This document shows positions 7,637 through 16,104 of a stretch of DNA of 64,000 nucleotides, piece by piece. Under the pieces are notes generated by a model. It ran no database searches, had not been told where the DNA came from, and was given only the letters and a program-made list of their open reading frames with translations. The stretch is from positions 29,963-93,962 of the forward strand of contig NZ_RQIH01000022.1 in the NCBI RefSeq assembly GCF_003939025.1, written 5' to 3'. The translations under genes were made by a program, and so were the position numbers. This DNA is from Rhizobium sophoriradicis. Its GTDB lineage: Bacteria; Pseudomonadota; Alphaproteobacteria; Rhizobiales; Rhizobiaceae. The number at the start of each line of letters is the position of its first letter. Position 1 is the first letter of the stretch.

Positions 7637-10203
7637 GCGGCACACGCGAACCCGTCGACCTCACCAATTGCGACCGCGAGCCGATCCATCAGCTCGGCGC
7701 AATCCAGCCCTTCGGCTTTCTGCTGGCAGTATCTTCGGATTGGATCGTCACACGCGCCTCCGTAAACCTTGCAGACTTTCTGGGCGTGACACAGGCCGAT
7801 GCTCTCGGCCGTCCCGCTTCCACGCTGATCATGCCCGAAGCGCTCCATGCGATCCGCAATAAGCTCACCACCTTGCGCGGTGCCGATGTCGTCGAGCGCA
7901 TTTTCGCGATCGCCCTGACGCCCGATCAATCCAAGTTTGACGTTGCCGTGCACTTCAATGAAGATCAGGTCATCATCGAAGGCGAGCGCTGCCAGGAAGA
8001 TAGGCGCAACGCCCCATCCCTCTCCATGCGCAGCATGATGTCCCGCCTCGACCAGTCGGAAACGCTGGATGCCTTCTTCCGCGAGGGGGCAAGACAGGCG
8101 CGCGCCCTGACCGGCTTCGACCGGGTCATGGTCTATCGTTTCGACGAAGGCGGTTCCGGCGAGGTTGTAGCCGAAGCCGCCCGCAGCGGCATCGGCTCGT
8201 TCCTGGGACTGCATTATCCCGCTTCCGACATCCCGGTGCAGGCGCGAGCGCTTTACCTGCGCAACCTGTTCCGCATCATTGCCGATGTCGATGCCGTTCC
8301 GGTCCCGGTCCTTCCGGAACGCGACGAACGCGGCCAGCCGCTCGATCTCTCCATGTCGGTGCTGCGCTCGGTTTCGCCGATCCACATCGAATATCTGAAG
8401 AATATGGGCGTCGGCGCTTCGCTCTCCATATCGATCGTGGTGGATGGCAAGCTCTGGGGCCTCTTTGCCTGCCACCATTACGGCCCGCGCCTGCCGTCGG
8501 CTCAAAGCCGCTCCACCGCCGAACTCTTCGGTCAGATGTTCGCGTCGCGTCTGGAAAGCCGGGAACGGCGGTTGGCGCTCGACTATGAGACCAAGGCGCG
8601 TCGCATCGCCGACCGGCTTCTCACCTCCGTCGCCGACAATGCCAGTCTGCTCGACGACCCGGCCTGGCTGATCGAGGCAGTCGCCGACGCCATTCCTGCC
8701 GACGGGATCGGTGTGTGGATCAACGGCCGGCTGGCGCTTGCCGGCATCGGGCCGGATGAGAAAAATTTTGCGGCCCTCGTCCGCCATCTCAATCGCAACG
8801 CCGCCGGCCGCATCTATGCCGTCGACAGGCTTGCCGAAACCTATCCGGAGCTCGGGATCGACGGTGCGGTGGCGGGCATGCTGGCGATCCCGATCTCGCG
8901 CTCGCCGCGCGATTATGTCGTGCTCTTCCGCCAGGAGCTGGTGCGGACCGTCCGTTGGGGCGGCGACCCGCACAAGCCGGTGGAATATGGACCCAACGGC
9001 CCGAGGCTGACGCCGCGCAAGAGTTTCGAGGCCTGGTCGGAACTGGTGCGCGGCCGCTCACTTCCGTTCACGGAAGCGGAGCGCCGCGTCGCCGAAACGA
9101 TCCGCGCCACGCTGATCGAGGTGGTTTTGCGCCTGACGGACGAGGCCAGCATGGCGCGCCAGATGGCAAATGAGCGACAAGAGCTGCTGATCGCCGAACT
9201 CAACCACCGCGTCCGCAACATACTGAGCCTGATCACCGGCATCATCCGCCAGTCGCAGACAACGTCCGTGAGCCTCAGCGACTACATCCGCCAGATCGAG
9301 GGCCGCGTCCAGTCACTCGCCCGTGCTCATGACCAGATTACCCGCGATCACTGGGCGCCTGCTTCGCTTCGGCAATTGCTGCTGGCCGAGACCGCCGCCT
9401 ATCTTGGCAAATATGCGCAACGCATTCAGATGCGCGGCGAGGACGTGCTGCTGGAGCCGCAGGCCTTTTCCACCGCTGCCCTTGTTTTCCACGAGCTGAT
9501 GACCAACAGCGCCAAATATGGCAGCCTTTCCGGCACTGGCAGCGGCATCGTCGAACTCGGCTGGTCCCGCGATGACGAAGGCAATCTGCGCATTGGCTGG
9601 CGCGAAAAGGATGGCCCGCCCGTCACCGAACCCACGCATCACGGCTTCGGCTCGACGATCATTCGGCGCTCAATTCCCTATGACCTCGGCGGCAAGGCCG
9701 AAGTGCGCTACAACAGGAACGGGCTCGAAGCGGATTTCTTCATTCCGGGGCGGTATGTTGTCCGCCCGACGAGTGAGCGATCAGATTCAACGCCGTTCGG
9801 CGCAGCTGCACCCAAGCTGATTGCAGGCGGTCGACAGCCGCTTTCCGGCCTGAGCGTGCTGCTGGTGGAAAACAACCTGATCATTGCCATGGACGGCGAA
9901 GATATATTGCGCCGGCTGGGCGCCGAAGTAGCAACCGTACCAAGCGTTGCCGAGGCCATGAAAATCCTGGACCACCGGTCCTTCGACCTGGCGCTTCTCG
10001 ATGTCGATCTCGGTGATGAGACCAGCTTCGGGATTGCCGACCGACTGGCAGCCGGAGGTGTGCCCTTCATTTTTGCCACAGGCTATGGGGAGGGCATCGC
10101 CCAGGCGAACAGCCATTCGGATGCGCCCGTCTTACAAAAGCCCTATACGATGGAAGCTGTGACGGACAGTCTCGCCCGTCTGCCGCTTCCTAAACGTAAG
10201 TAG
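7633..10203 (+). CDS. bphP: Bacteriophytochrome with HWE kinase and C-terminal receiver
   Basis: 856 residues. The biliverdin-binding Cys is Cys13, in TNCDREPIHQLGAIQPFG, at the start of the PAS domain. A GAF domain follows with HYPASDIPVQAR (Asp199-Ile-Pro), then a PHY domain with the tongue motif PRKSFEAW near residue 461. The transmitter is of the HWE type: phospho-acceptor His525 in ELNHRVRNILSLI, and an ATPase with FHELMTNSAKYG. The C-terminus is a receiver with LLDVDLGD (Asp790) and a conserved QKPYT lysine. It is a red/far-red photosensor; the output partner is not in the window. ATGA overlap with bphO indicates an operon. Confidence 0.93.
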   Translation: MSGTREPVDLTNCDREPIHQLGAIQPFGFLLAVSSDWIVTRASVNLADFLGVTQADALGRPASTLIMPEALHAIRNKLTTLRGADVVERIFAIALTPDQSKFDVAVHFNEDQVIIEGERCQEDRRNAPSLSMRSMMSRLDQSETLDAFFREGARQARALTGFDRVMVYRFDEGGSGEVVAEAARSGIGSFLGLHYPASDIPVQARALYLRNLFRIIADVDAVPVPVLPERDERGQPLDLSMSVLRSVSPIHIEYLKNMGVGASLSISIVVDGKLWGLFACHHYGPRLPSAQSRSTAELFGQMFASRLESRERRLALDYETKARRIADRLLTSVADNASLLDDPAWLIEAVADAIPADGIGVWINGRLALAGIGPDEKNFAALVRHLNRNAAGRIYAVDRLAETYPELGIDGAVAGMLAIPISRSPRDYVVLFRQELVRTVRWGGDPHKPVEYGPNGPRLTPRKSFEAWSELVRGRSLPFTEAERRVAETIRATLIEVVLRLTDEASMARQMANERQELLIAELNHRVRNILSLITGIIRQSQTTSVSLSDYIRQIEGRVQSLARAHDQITRDHWAPASLRQLLLAETAAYLGKYAQRIQMRGEDVLLEPQAFSTAALVFHELMTNSAKYGSLSGTGSGIVELGWSRDDEGNLRIGWREKDGPPVTEPTHHGFGSTIIRRSIPYDLGGKAEVRYNRNGLEADFFIPGRYVVRPTSERSDSTPFGAAAPKLIAGGRQPLSGLSVLLVENNLIIAMDGEDILRRLGAEVATVPSVAEAMKILDHRSFDLALLDVDLGDETSFGIADRLAAGGVPFIFATGYGEGIAQANSHSDAPVLQKPYTMEAVTDSLARLPLPKRK

Positions 10204-10206
10204 ACA

Positions 10207-10884
10207 TCAGCGTTCGGAGCGATCCGGCCGCAGGCCGCCGATGAAGAGCTGTTCCAGAAACCGCGCCGCATCCTCGAAGCGGCCCTCACCGGCATGCTCC
10301 TGTCCGAGCACAGCGCGCACTTGTACGTCGAAATCCGCATAATGCTGGGTCGTCGACCAGATCGAGAAGATCAGGTGGTATGGATCGCATTCGGTGATCT
10401 TGCCTGATTTCGCCCAGGCGCGGATGACCTCGGCTTTCTCGTCGACCAGTTCCTTCAGCGGACCCTTTAGCTCGTCCTCGATATGCGGCGCGCCCTGCAG
10501 CACCTCATTGGCGAAGAGCCGGCTTTCCCGTGGAAAATCGCGGGCCATCTCCAGCTTGCGTCTGATATAGCTGCGGATTTCCTCTTCCGGATTGCCTTCG
10601 GCGTCGAAGGCGCGCAACGGCTCCAGCCAGGTGTAAAGCACGCGGTCGATCAGCGCCCGGTGCATGGCTTCCTTGGTGCGAAAGTAATAGAGCAGGTTGG
10701 GTTTCGACATGCCGGCCACTTCGGCGATCTGGTCGATGGTCGAGCCGCGGAAGCCGCTTGCCGAAAACACGTCGAGCGCCGCTTCCAGGATCTGCTCTTC
10801 CTTCTCCTCCTGGATTCGCGTCCGCCTCAGGGTTTTCGCTGCTCTCGGTATGGTCACAGGCTGTCGTTTCCCCTTGAAATTCAA
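10207..10884 (-). CDS. rutR: TetR-family regulator RutR-like
   Basis: 225 residues. The N-terminal helix-turn-helix (about residues 28-75) shows ILEAALDVFSASGFRGSTID and MSKPNLLYYFRTKEAMH. The C-terminal ligand domain is like RutR/YcdC (LFANEVLQGAPHIEDEL, YHLIFSIWSTTQHYADF). In E. coli RutR binds uracil or thymine and controls pyrimidine use. Here it is divergent from the amidohydrolase and dihydropyrimidinase genes, which strongly supports the assignment. A match to the E. coli RutR operator lies in the shared gap. The C-terminus ends just three bases from the end of bphP. Confidence 0.85.
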   Translation of the reverse strand: MNFKGKRQPVTIPRAAKTLRRTRIQEEKEEQILEAALDVFSASGFRGSTIDQIAEVAGMSKPNLLYYFRTKEAMHRALIDRVLYTWLEPLRAFDAEGNPEEEIRSYIRRKLEMARDFPRESRLFANEVLQGAPHIEDELKGPLKELVDEKAEVIRAWAKSGKITECDPYHLIFSIWSTTQHYADFDVQVRAVLGQEHAGEGRFEDAARFLEQLFIGGLRPDRSER

Positions 10885-11002
10885 CTTCTTCGCTCAAGTT
10901 TTTGACCGGAGGCCACCCCGCCGCTTGCTTGAGCAACTGCTCGTATTTTTATCGGCAATTTTCGTGATTTTCGTCTTGAGCCCGGCGATGGAAGTTGTAA
11001 TG

Positions 11003-11019
11003 TTTACCAATCGGTCAAA
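11003..11019. promoter_or_regulatory. Candidate RutR operator
   Basis: TTTACCAATCGGTCAAA fits the E. coli RutR site (TTGACCA, two bases, TGGTCAA) at 12 of 14 defined positions. It lies in the gap between rutR and the amidohydrolase gene, which are divergent. A second half-site, TTGACC, is at 10902-10907, close to the rutR start. The consensus is from known E. coli work; its use here is inference. Confidence 0.55.
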
Positions 11020-11159
11020 TTATCCGCCAGATGAAAAACAAAGGCAACTGGCGATTTTCCGGCGCTCGACAAAACCAATAAGAGGCGCAGGAATAGACCA
11101 CGGGAACAGGCAGGCATGCCACTTCGCATGACTGCCGCAAACAGGTGAGGGCTTGAAAA

Positions 11160-12413
11160 ATGGTGGCAGCACCAGGCGAGAACATGCGCGTCAATGGCGA
11201 CCGTCTCTGGGACAGTCTCATGGACATGGCGAAGATCGGACCGGGCATCGCCGGCGGCAACAATCGCCAGACGCTGACGGATTCGGATGCCGAAGGCCGC
11301 AGCCTGTTCAAGACATGGTGTGACGACGCGGGCCTCACCATGGGCATCGACCAGATGGGCACGATGTTCGCCACCCGCCCCGGCACCGATCCCGATGCTT
11401 TGCCCGTCTATGTCGGCTCGCATCTCGACACCCAGCCCACCGGCGGCAAATATGATGGCGTTCTCGGCGTGCTCGCGGCTCTCGAGGTCGTGCGCACCAT
11501 GAACGACCTCGGCATCAGAACCAAACACCCGATCGTTGTGACCAACTGGACGAACGAGGAAGGCGCCCGTTTTGCCCCGGCCATGCTGGCCTCGGGCGTC
11601 TTCGCCGGAGTGCACAGCCTCGACTTTGCCTATAATCGCAAGGATCCCGAGGGCAATCTGTTCGGCGACGAGTTGAAGCGCATTGGCTGGGTCGGCGACG
11701 AAGAGGTCGGCGCCCGCAAGATGCACGCCTATTTCGAATATCACATCGAGCAGGGCCCGATCCTCGAAGCCGAGAACAAGCAGATCGGCGTCGTCACCCA
11801 TTGTCAGGGCCTGTGGTGGCTGGAATTCACCCTGACCGGCAAGGAGGCCCATACCGGCTCGACGCCGATGAACATGCGCGTCAATGCCGGCCTTGCCATG
11901 TCGCGCATCCTGGAAATGGTTCAGGGTGTGGCGATGGGCGAGCAGCCGGGCGCCGTCGGCGGCGTCGGCCAGGTCTTCTTCTCGCCGAATTCCCGCAACG
12001 TGTTGCCTGGCAAGGTGGTCTTCACCGTCGACATCCGCTCGCCCGACAAGGCCAAGCTCGACCGCATGCGGGCAAAGATCGAGTCGGAAGCGCCTGGCAT
12101 CTGCGATGCCCTGGGTGTCGGCTGCTCCATCGAGGCGATCGGCCATTTCGCCCCCGTCACCTTCGACGAAAAGCTCGTCACCGCGGTTCGCTCCGCCGCC
12201 GAACGCCTCGGCTACAACCACATGAACCTCATCTCCGGCGCCGGCCACGACGCCTGCTGGGCCGCCAAGGTCGCGCCCGCGACGATGGTCATGTGCCCCT
12301 GCGTCGGCGGCCTCTCGCACAACGAAGCGGAAGAGATTTCCAAGGAATGGGCGTCGGCGGGCGCCGATGTGCTGTTCCATGCGGTGGTCGAGACGGCGGA
12401 GATCGTGGTGTGA
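11160..12413 (+). CDS. hyuC: Zn-dependent amidohydrolase, beta-ureidopropionase / N-carbamoyl amino acid hydrolase
   Basis: 417 residues of the M20/HyuC family. It would cut N-carbamoyl-beta-alanine to beta-alanine, CO2 and ammonia, the last step of reductive pyrimidine breakdown. Metal-binding motifs are present: GSHLDTQPTGGKYDG, TNEEGARFAPAMLASG, YHIEQGPILE and a late His in SGAGHDACW. The dimerisation domain between them is complete. It is the first gene of the catabolic set, divergent from rutR and followed by the dihydropyrimidinase. A later Met (residue 9) is another possible start. Substrate could also be N-carbamoyl-L-amino acids. Confidence 0.87.
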   Translation: MVAAPGENMRVNGDRLWDSLMDMAKIGPGIAGGNNRQTLTDSDAEGRSLFKTWCDDAGLTMGIDQMGTMFATRPGTDPDALPVYVGSHLDTQPTGGKYDGVLGVLAALEVVRTMNDLGIRTKHPIVVTNWTNEEGARFAPAMLASGVFAGVHSLDFAYNRKDPEGNLFGDELKRIGWVGDEEVGARKMHAYFEYHIEQGPILEAENKQIGVVTHCQGLWWLEFTLTGKEAHTGSTPMNMRVNAGLAMSRILEMVQGVAMGEQPGAVGGVGQVFFSPNSRNVLPGKVVFTVDIRSPDKAKLDRMRAKIESEAPGICDALGVGCSIEAIGHFAPVTFDEKLVTAVRSAAERLGYNHMNLISGAGHDACWAAKVAPATMVMCPCVGGLSHNEAEEISKEWASAGADVLFHAVVETAEIVV

Positions 12414-12434
12414 TGTCTGATGTCTCGCCCGGAG

Positions 12435-12483
12435 CCCCCTCATCCGACCCTTCGGGCCACCTTCTCCCCGCTGGGGAGAAGGG
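12435..12483. repeat. Intergenic palindromic repeat (RIME/ABC-like), copy 1
   Basis: The 43 bases 12435-12477 are identical to 63851-63893 at the right end of the window. Internally CTTCTCCCC-GCT-GGGGAGAAG forms a hairpin. This family of GC-rich mosaic repeats is common between genes of Rhizobium. Here it separates the amidohydrolase gene from a DUF559 remnant. Confidence 0.8.
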
Positions 12484-12518
12484 AGCGGCTAACGTTGCGT
12501 CTTCCCCCTTCTCCCAAA

Positions 12519-12670
12519 GTCGACGGCTTCCAGCACGCCGAAAGCACGACGGATCAACGCCGAACCGAATGGCTCAATGCCAATGGCTTTTGGTCCTGCG
12601 CTTCTGGAATCAGGAAATCTCGCGCGAGCGGCGCTCCGGACTCGAAACGATCCTTGCGGCCTTGCAGGGC
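12519..12670 (+). pseudogene. DUF559 endonuclease-like remnant
   Basis: One frame reads VDGFQHAESTTDQRRTEWLN then ANGF; after a one-base loss near 12588-12592 another frame continues LVLRFWNQEISRERRSGLET then ILAAL. Joined, this is the C-terminal half of a DUF559 protein (related to the Vsr-type nuclease fold: V-D-G-x-x-H, then G-F-x-V-L-R-F-W-N). The N-terminal half is not present. It lies directly after a palindromic repeat, between two pyrimidine catabolism genes. It is another subfamily than the intact DUF559 gene at 15724. Confidence 0.65.
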
Positions 12671-12744
12671 CGACTCGAATTCAGTCCCGAACTGCCCGGC
12701 TTCTATTCGCCAGCCGCATTCACAAATAAGGATAGGCAACGATC

Positions 12745-14199
12745 ATGACCACAGTCATCAAAAACGGTACCATCGTCACGGCCGACCTCACCTATAAGGC
12801 TGACGTCAAAATCGACGGCGGCAAGATCGTCGAGATCGGTCCGAACCTCTCCGGCGACGAGACGCTCGACGCCTCCGGCTGCTATGTCATGCCGGGTGGT
12901 ATCGACCCGCACACCCATCTGGAAATGCCCTTTATGGGCACCTATTCCTCCGACGATTTCGAAAGCGGTACGCGCGCGGCCCTTTCCGGCGGCACGACCA
13001 TGGTGGTCGATTTCGCCCTGCCTGCCCCGGGCCAGTCGCTGCTTGAAGCGCTGACCATGTGGGACAACAAGTCGACCCGCGCCAATTGCGACTATTCCTT
13101 CCACATGGCGGTCACCTGGTGGAGCGAGCAGGTTTTCAAGGAGATGGAGACCATCGTTCGCGACAAGGGCATCAACACCTTCAAGCATTTCATGGCCTAT
13201 AAGGGCGCGCTGATGGTCGACGACGACGAGATGTTCGCCTCCTTCCAGCGCTGCGCCGAGCTCGGCGCGCTGCCGCTCGTGCATGCCGAAAACGGCGACG
13301 TCGTCGCCTCGATGTCGGCAAAGCTGCTCGCCGAAGGCAATAACGGCCCCGAGGCGCATGCCTATTCCCGTCCGGCTGAAGTCGAGGGCGAGGCCACCAA
13401 CCGCGCCATCATGATCGCCGACATGGCCGGCTGCCCAGTCTATATCGTCCATACCTCCTGCGAACAGGCGCATGAAGCGATCCGCCGCGCCCGCGCCAAG
13501 GGCATGCGCGTCTATGGCGAGCCGCTGATCCAGCATCTGACGCTGGACGAAAGCGAATATTCCAATCCCGACTGGGATCACGCCGCCCGCCGCGTCATGT
13601 CGCCGCCCTTCCGCAGCAAGCAGCATCAGGACAGCCTCTGGGCCGGGCTTGCCTCCGGCTCGCTGCAGGTGGTCGCCACCGACCATTGCGCCTTCACCAC
13701 GGCACAGAAGCGGTTCGGCGTCGGCGACTTCACCAAGATCCCGAACGGCACCGGCGGTCTCGAAGACCGCATGCCGATGCTCTGGACCCACGGCGTCAAC
13801 ACCGGCAGGCTGACGATGAACGAATTCGTCGCCGTCACCTCGACCAATATCGCCAAGATTCTCAACATCTATCCGAAGAAGGGCGCGATCCTCGTCGGCG
13901 CCGATGCGGACATCGTTGTCTGGGACCCAAACCGTTCGAAGGTCATCTCGTCCAAGGCCCAGCAGTCGGCGATTGATTACAACGTCTTCGAGGGCAAGGA
14001 AGTGACGGGCCTGCCACGCTTCACGCTGACGCGCGGCGTGGTCGCCATCGAGGAAAGCACGATCAAAACCCGCGAGGGCCACGGCGAATTCGTGAGGCGC
14101 GAACCGGTCACTGCCGTCAGCAAGGCACTATCCACCTGGAAGGAGATCACCTCTCCGCGCAGGGTGGAACGAAGCGGCATTCCGGCAACCGGCGTATGA
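12745..14199 (+). CDS. hydA: Dihydropyrimidinase / D-hydantoinase
   Basis: 484 residues, usual for the family. It hydrolyses dihydrouracil, dihydrothymine or 5-substituted hydantoins to N-carbamoyl products, which the upstream amidohydrolase can cut further. The binuclear metal centre is visible: GGIDPHTHLEMPF, the Lys in KHFMAYKGALM that is carboxylated in the family, VHAENGD, YIVHTSCEQAH and TDHCAFT. AAGGATAGGCAACG precedes the ATG. A DUF559 remnant and a repeat lie between it and the upstream gene. No dihydropyrimidine dehydrogenase gene is in the window. Confidence 0.92.
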   Translation: MTTVIKNGTIVTADLTYKADVKIDGGKIVEIGPNLSGDETLDASGCYVMPGGIDPHTHLEMPFMGTYSSDDFESGTRAALSGGTTMVVDFALPAPGQSLLEALTMWDNKSTRANCDYSFHMAVTWWSEQVFKEMETIVRDKGINTFKHFMAYKGALMVDDDEMFASFQRCAELGALPLVHAENGDVVASMSAKLLAEGNNGPEAHAYSRPAEVEGEATNRAIMIADMAGCPVYIVHTSCEQAHEAIRRARAKGMRVYGEPLIQHLTLDESEYSNPDWDHAARRVMSPPFRSKQHQDSLWAGLASGSLQVVATDHCAFTTAQKRFGVGDFTKIPNGTGGLEDRMPMLWTHGVNTGRLTMNEFVAVTSTNIAKILNIYPKKGAILVGADADIVVWDPNRSKVISSKAQQSAIDYNVFEGKEVTGLPRFTLTRGVVAIEESTIKTREGHGEFVRREPVTAVSKALSTWKEITSPRRVERSGIPATGV

Positions 14200-14257
14200 C
14201 GATGGAGCATAATGATACGGCCATCAACCGGGGAACGACGCCTTCATGCGGATGACC

Positions 14258-14671
14258 TCACGCCGGCACCAGCGCGTCCAGCTCCGGGAGAAGCACGACG
14301 CTTTCCTGCTCGTGTGGATCGGTGCGGGCAATAACTGCCGTGCATGGCGTGCTGCTGAGGTTCGCCGGCATATGCGGCACGCCGGCCGGGATGTAGAAGA
14401 GCTCGCCGGCATGGGTAACGACGTGATGCTCCAGCCGGTCCCCGTACCAGGTATGGGTCTCGCCGGAGAGCACGTAGATCGCCGTCTCGTGCGCCTCGTG
14501 CAGATGCGCCTTGGCGCGTACGCCGGGCGGGATCGTCAGGAGGTGCATGCAGATGCCCTTGGCGCCGACCGTCTCGGCCGCTATCCCTTCGAAGTAGCTG
14601 AGCCCCTGCTTGCCGTCATAGGCATGCTTAGGGCGAACGATGTGGCAGGTAGGTTGTGATGTCGCGTCCAT
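14258..14671 (-). CDS. Cupin-domain protein
   Basis: 137 residues, a single beta-barrel cupin. The metal-binding motif is visible as KAHLHEAHETAIYVLSGE and later GELFYIPAGVPHMP. I chose ATG 14671 because GGAGGAAGAG precedes it and the frame upstream looks non-coding. It faces hydA and is divergent from the ABC ATPase gene. Substrate is unknown; its place among pyrimidine genes suggests handling of a ureido or malonic semialdehyde-type product, but that is inference. Confidence 0.75.
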   Translation of the reverse strand: MDATSQPTCHIVRPKHAYDGKQGLSYFEGIAAETVGAKGICMHLLTIPPGVRAKAHLHEAHETAIYVLSGETHTWYGDRLEHHVVTHAGELFYIPAGVPHMPANLSSTPCTAVIARTDPHEQESVVLLPELDALVPA

Positions 14672-14765
14672 TCTCTTCCTCCATGAAATGTGCCGCCGGC
14701 AGTGCCTGTGGCGATGGTAACATGCAAACCGCCTCCCCGCGGCGAAAACAAGAACGGTCGCATTG

Positions 14766-15551
14766 ATGCAAGCACCCTCCGTCGTATCCGCCAAGGATCT
14801 CTGTCTCACCTACCAGGCGAATGACGGCCCGGTGCAGGCCCTCAGCGATGTCAATCTCGATGTCCGCAAGGGCGACTTCGTCTCTTTCATCGGCCCGTCG
14901 GGCTGCGGCAAGACGACCTTCCTGCGCGTCATCGCCGATCTCGAAAAGAGCACGTCGGGCGAGATTTCGATCAACGGCATGACGCCGGAAGAAGCCCGCA
15001 AGGCCCGCGCCTACGGCTATGTCTTCCAGGCGCCGGCGCTCCTGCCCTGGCGCACCATCGAAAACAACATCGCCCTGCCACTGGAGATCATGGGATATTC
15101 CGGCGCCGACCGCACGCGGCGCATTGCCGAAGCGCTCGATCTCGTCAGCCTTTCCGGCTTCGAGAAGAAATTCCCCTGGCAGCTTTCCGGCGGCATGCAG
15201 CAGCGCGCCTCGATCGCCCGCGCGCTCGCCTTCGACGCCGATCTGCTGCTGATGGACGAACCCTTCGGCGCGCTCGACGAGATCGTCCGCGACCATCTGA
15301 ACGAAGAACTGCTGAAACTCTGGGCCCGCACCAACAAGACGATCTGCTTCGTCACCCATTCCATCCCCGAGGCCGTCTACCTCTCGACCAAGATCGTGGT
15401 GATGTCGCCGCGCCCGGGCCGTGTCACCGACGTGATCGACTCGACGCTGCCGGCCGAACGCCCGCTCGACATCCGCGACACCCCCGAATTCCTGGAAATC
15501 GCCCATCGCGTCCGCGAGGGGCTGAGGACGGGGCATAGCCATGAGGTTTAG
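14766..15551 (+). CDS. ABC importer ATPase (NitT/TauT type, pyrimidine-linked)
   Basis: 261 residues. Walker A GPSGCGKTTFL, Q-loop YVFQAPALLPW, signature LSGGMQQRASIARAL, Walker B LLLMDEPFGALDE and switch His FVTHSIPEA are all intact. It energises the importer formed with the two permeases and the binding protein downstream. A TTG lies one codon before the ATG; I prefer the ATG. The operon is interrupted directly after this gene by palindromic repeats and a DUF559 gene, so distal expression may need read-through or a second promoter. Confidence 0.88.
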   Translation: MQAPSVVSAKDLCLTYQANDGPVQALSDVNLDVRKGDFVSFIGPSGCGKTTFLRVIADLEKSTSGEISINGMTPEEARKARAYGYVFQAPALLPWRTIENNIALPLEIMGYSGADRTRRIAEALDLVSLSGFEKKFPWQLSGGMQQRASIARALAFDADLLLMDEPFGALDEIVRDHLNEELLKLWARTNKTICFVTHSIPEAVYLSTKIVVMSPRPGRVTDVIDSTLPAERPLDIRDTPEFLEIAHRVREGLRTGHSHEV

Positions 15552-15570
15552 GCGCGTGTTGTCGGAAAAG

Positions 15571-15718
15571 ACCCCTCCCCAACCCCTCCCCACAAGGGGG
15601 AGGGGCTTGAGCGCCGAACCCGTCGCCAGCCTTGATACTATTTCGCGACCGTCGCTGGAGAACTCGGCGAGCGCGGCAGGTTTGCCCCTCCCCCTTGTGG
15701 GGAGGGGTTGGGGGGGGG
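15571..15718. repeat. Inverted repeat pair upstream of the DUF559 gene
   Basis: Left part 15571-15606 contains AACCCCTCCCCACAAGGGGG; right part 15684-15718 contains CCCCCTTGTGGGGAGGGGTT, its reverse complement. About 78 bases lie between. Each part also has inner symmetry. The pair sits exactly between the ABC ATPase stop and the DUF559 start. Confidence 0.85.
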
Positions 15719-15723
15719 TTTAA

Positions 15724-16104
15724 ATGCCACCTTCAAACATCACCCCCAAAACCCGCGACACGGCAAAGCGCCTTCGTCGTGAACTCACGAAAGCCGAGGC
15801 CGCGATGTGGGACATGCTGCGCGATCTCAGGCCCTATGGCGCGAGATTCAGGCGTGAGACGCCAATTGGTCCCTATATCGCGGATTTCGCTTGGCTTTCA
15901 GCAAGACTGATTGTCGAAGTCGACGGCGACAGTCACGAGACGGTCGAGGGTCGGCGACATGATCTCGCCCGCGATGCATTCCTGCGCAGTCAAGGTTTCA
16001 CAGTGCAGCGCTTCGACAACGCCCAGGTGCTCGACGGACCCGACTACGTGTTTATCACCATCGAAAAACACGCCGCTCCATTTTTGAAGGAGCGCGTCGC
16101 GTGA
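15724..16104 (+). CDS. DUF559 domain protein, endonuclease-like
   Basis: 126 residues, complete for a short DUF559 protein of the restriction-endonuclease-like fold. It has the N-terminal RRELTKAEAAMWDMLRDLRP, the core RFRRETPIGPYIADFAWLSA, then LIVEVDGDSHE and LRSQGFTVQRFDN. Asp of IADF and Glu/Asp of VEVDG are in places expected for a nuclease-like site. It separates the ATPase gene from the permeases of one importer, follows a large inverted repeat, and its end overlaps the next start by four bases. Function is unknown; it looks like a later insertion. Confidence 0.8.
   Translation: MPPSNITPKTRDTAKRLRRELTKAEAAMWDMLRDLRPYGARFRRETPIGPYIADFAWLSARLIVEVDGDSHETVEGRRHDLARDAFLRSQGFTVQRFDNAQVLDGPDYVFITIEKHAAPFLKERVA

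Noticed and set aside
7609..8973. 454-codon open frame on the minus strand across bphP
   Set aside because: It is antisense to a clear phytochrome gene; long antisense frames are normal in GC-rich genes and it shows no domain.
12703..14082. 459-codon minus frame across hydA
   Set aside because: Antisense of the dihydropyrimidinase; composition is the reverse complement of the conserved gene and has no recognised motif.
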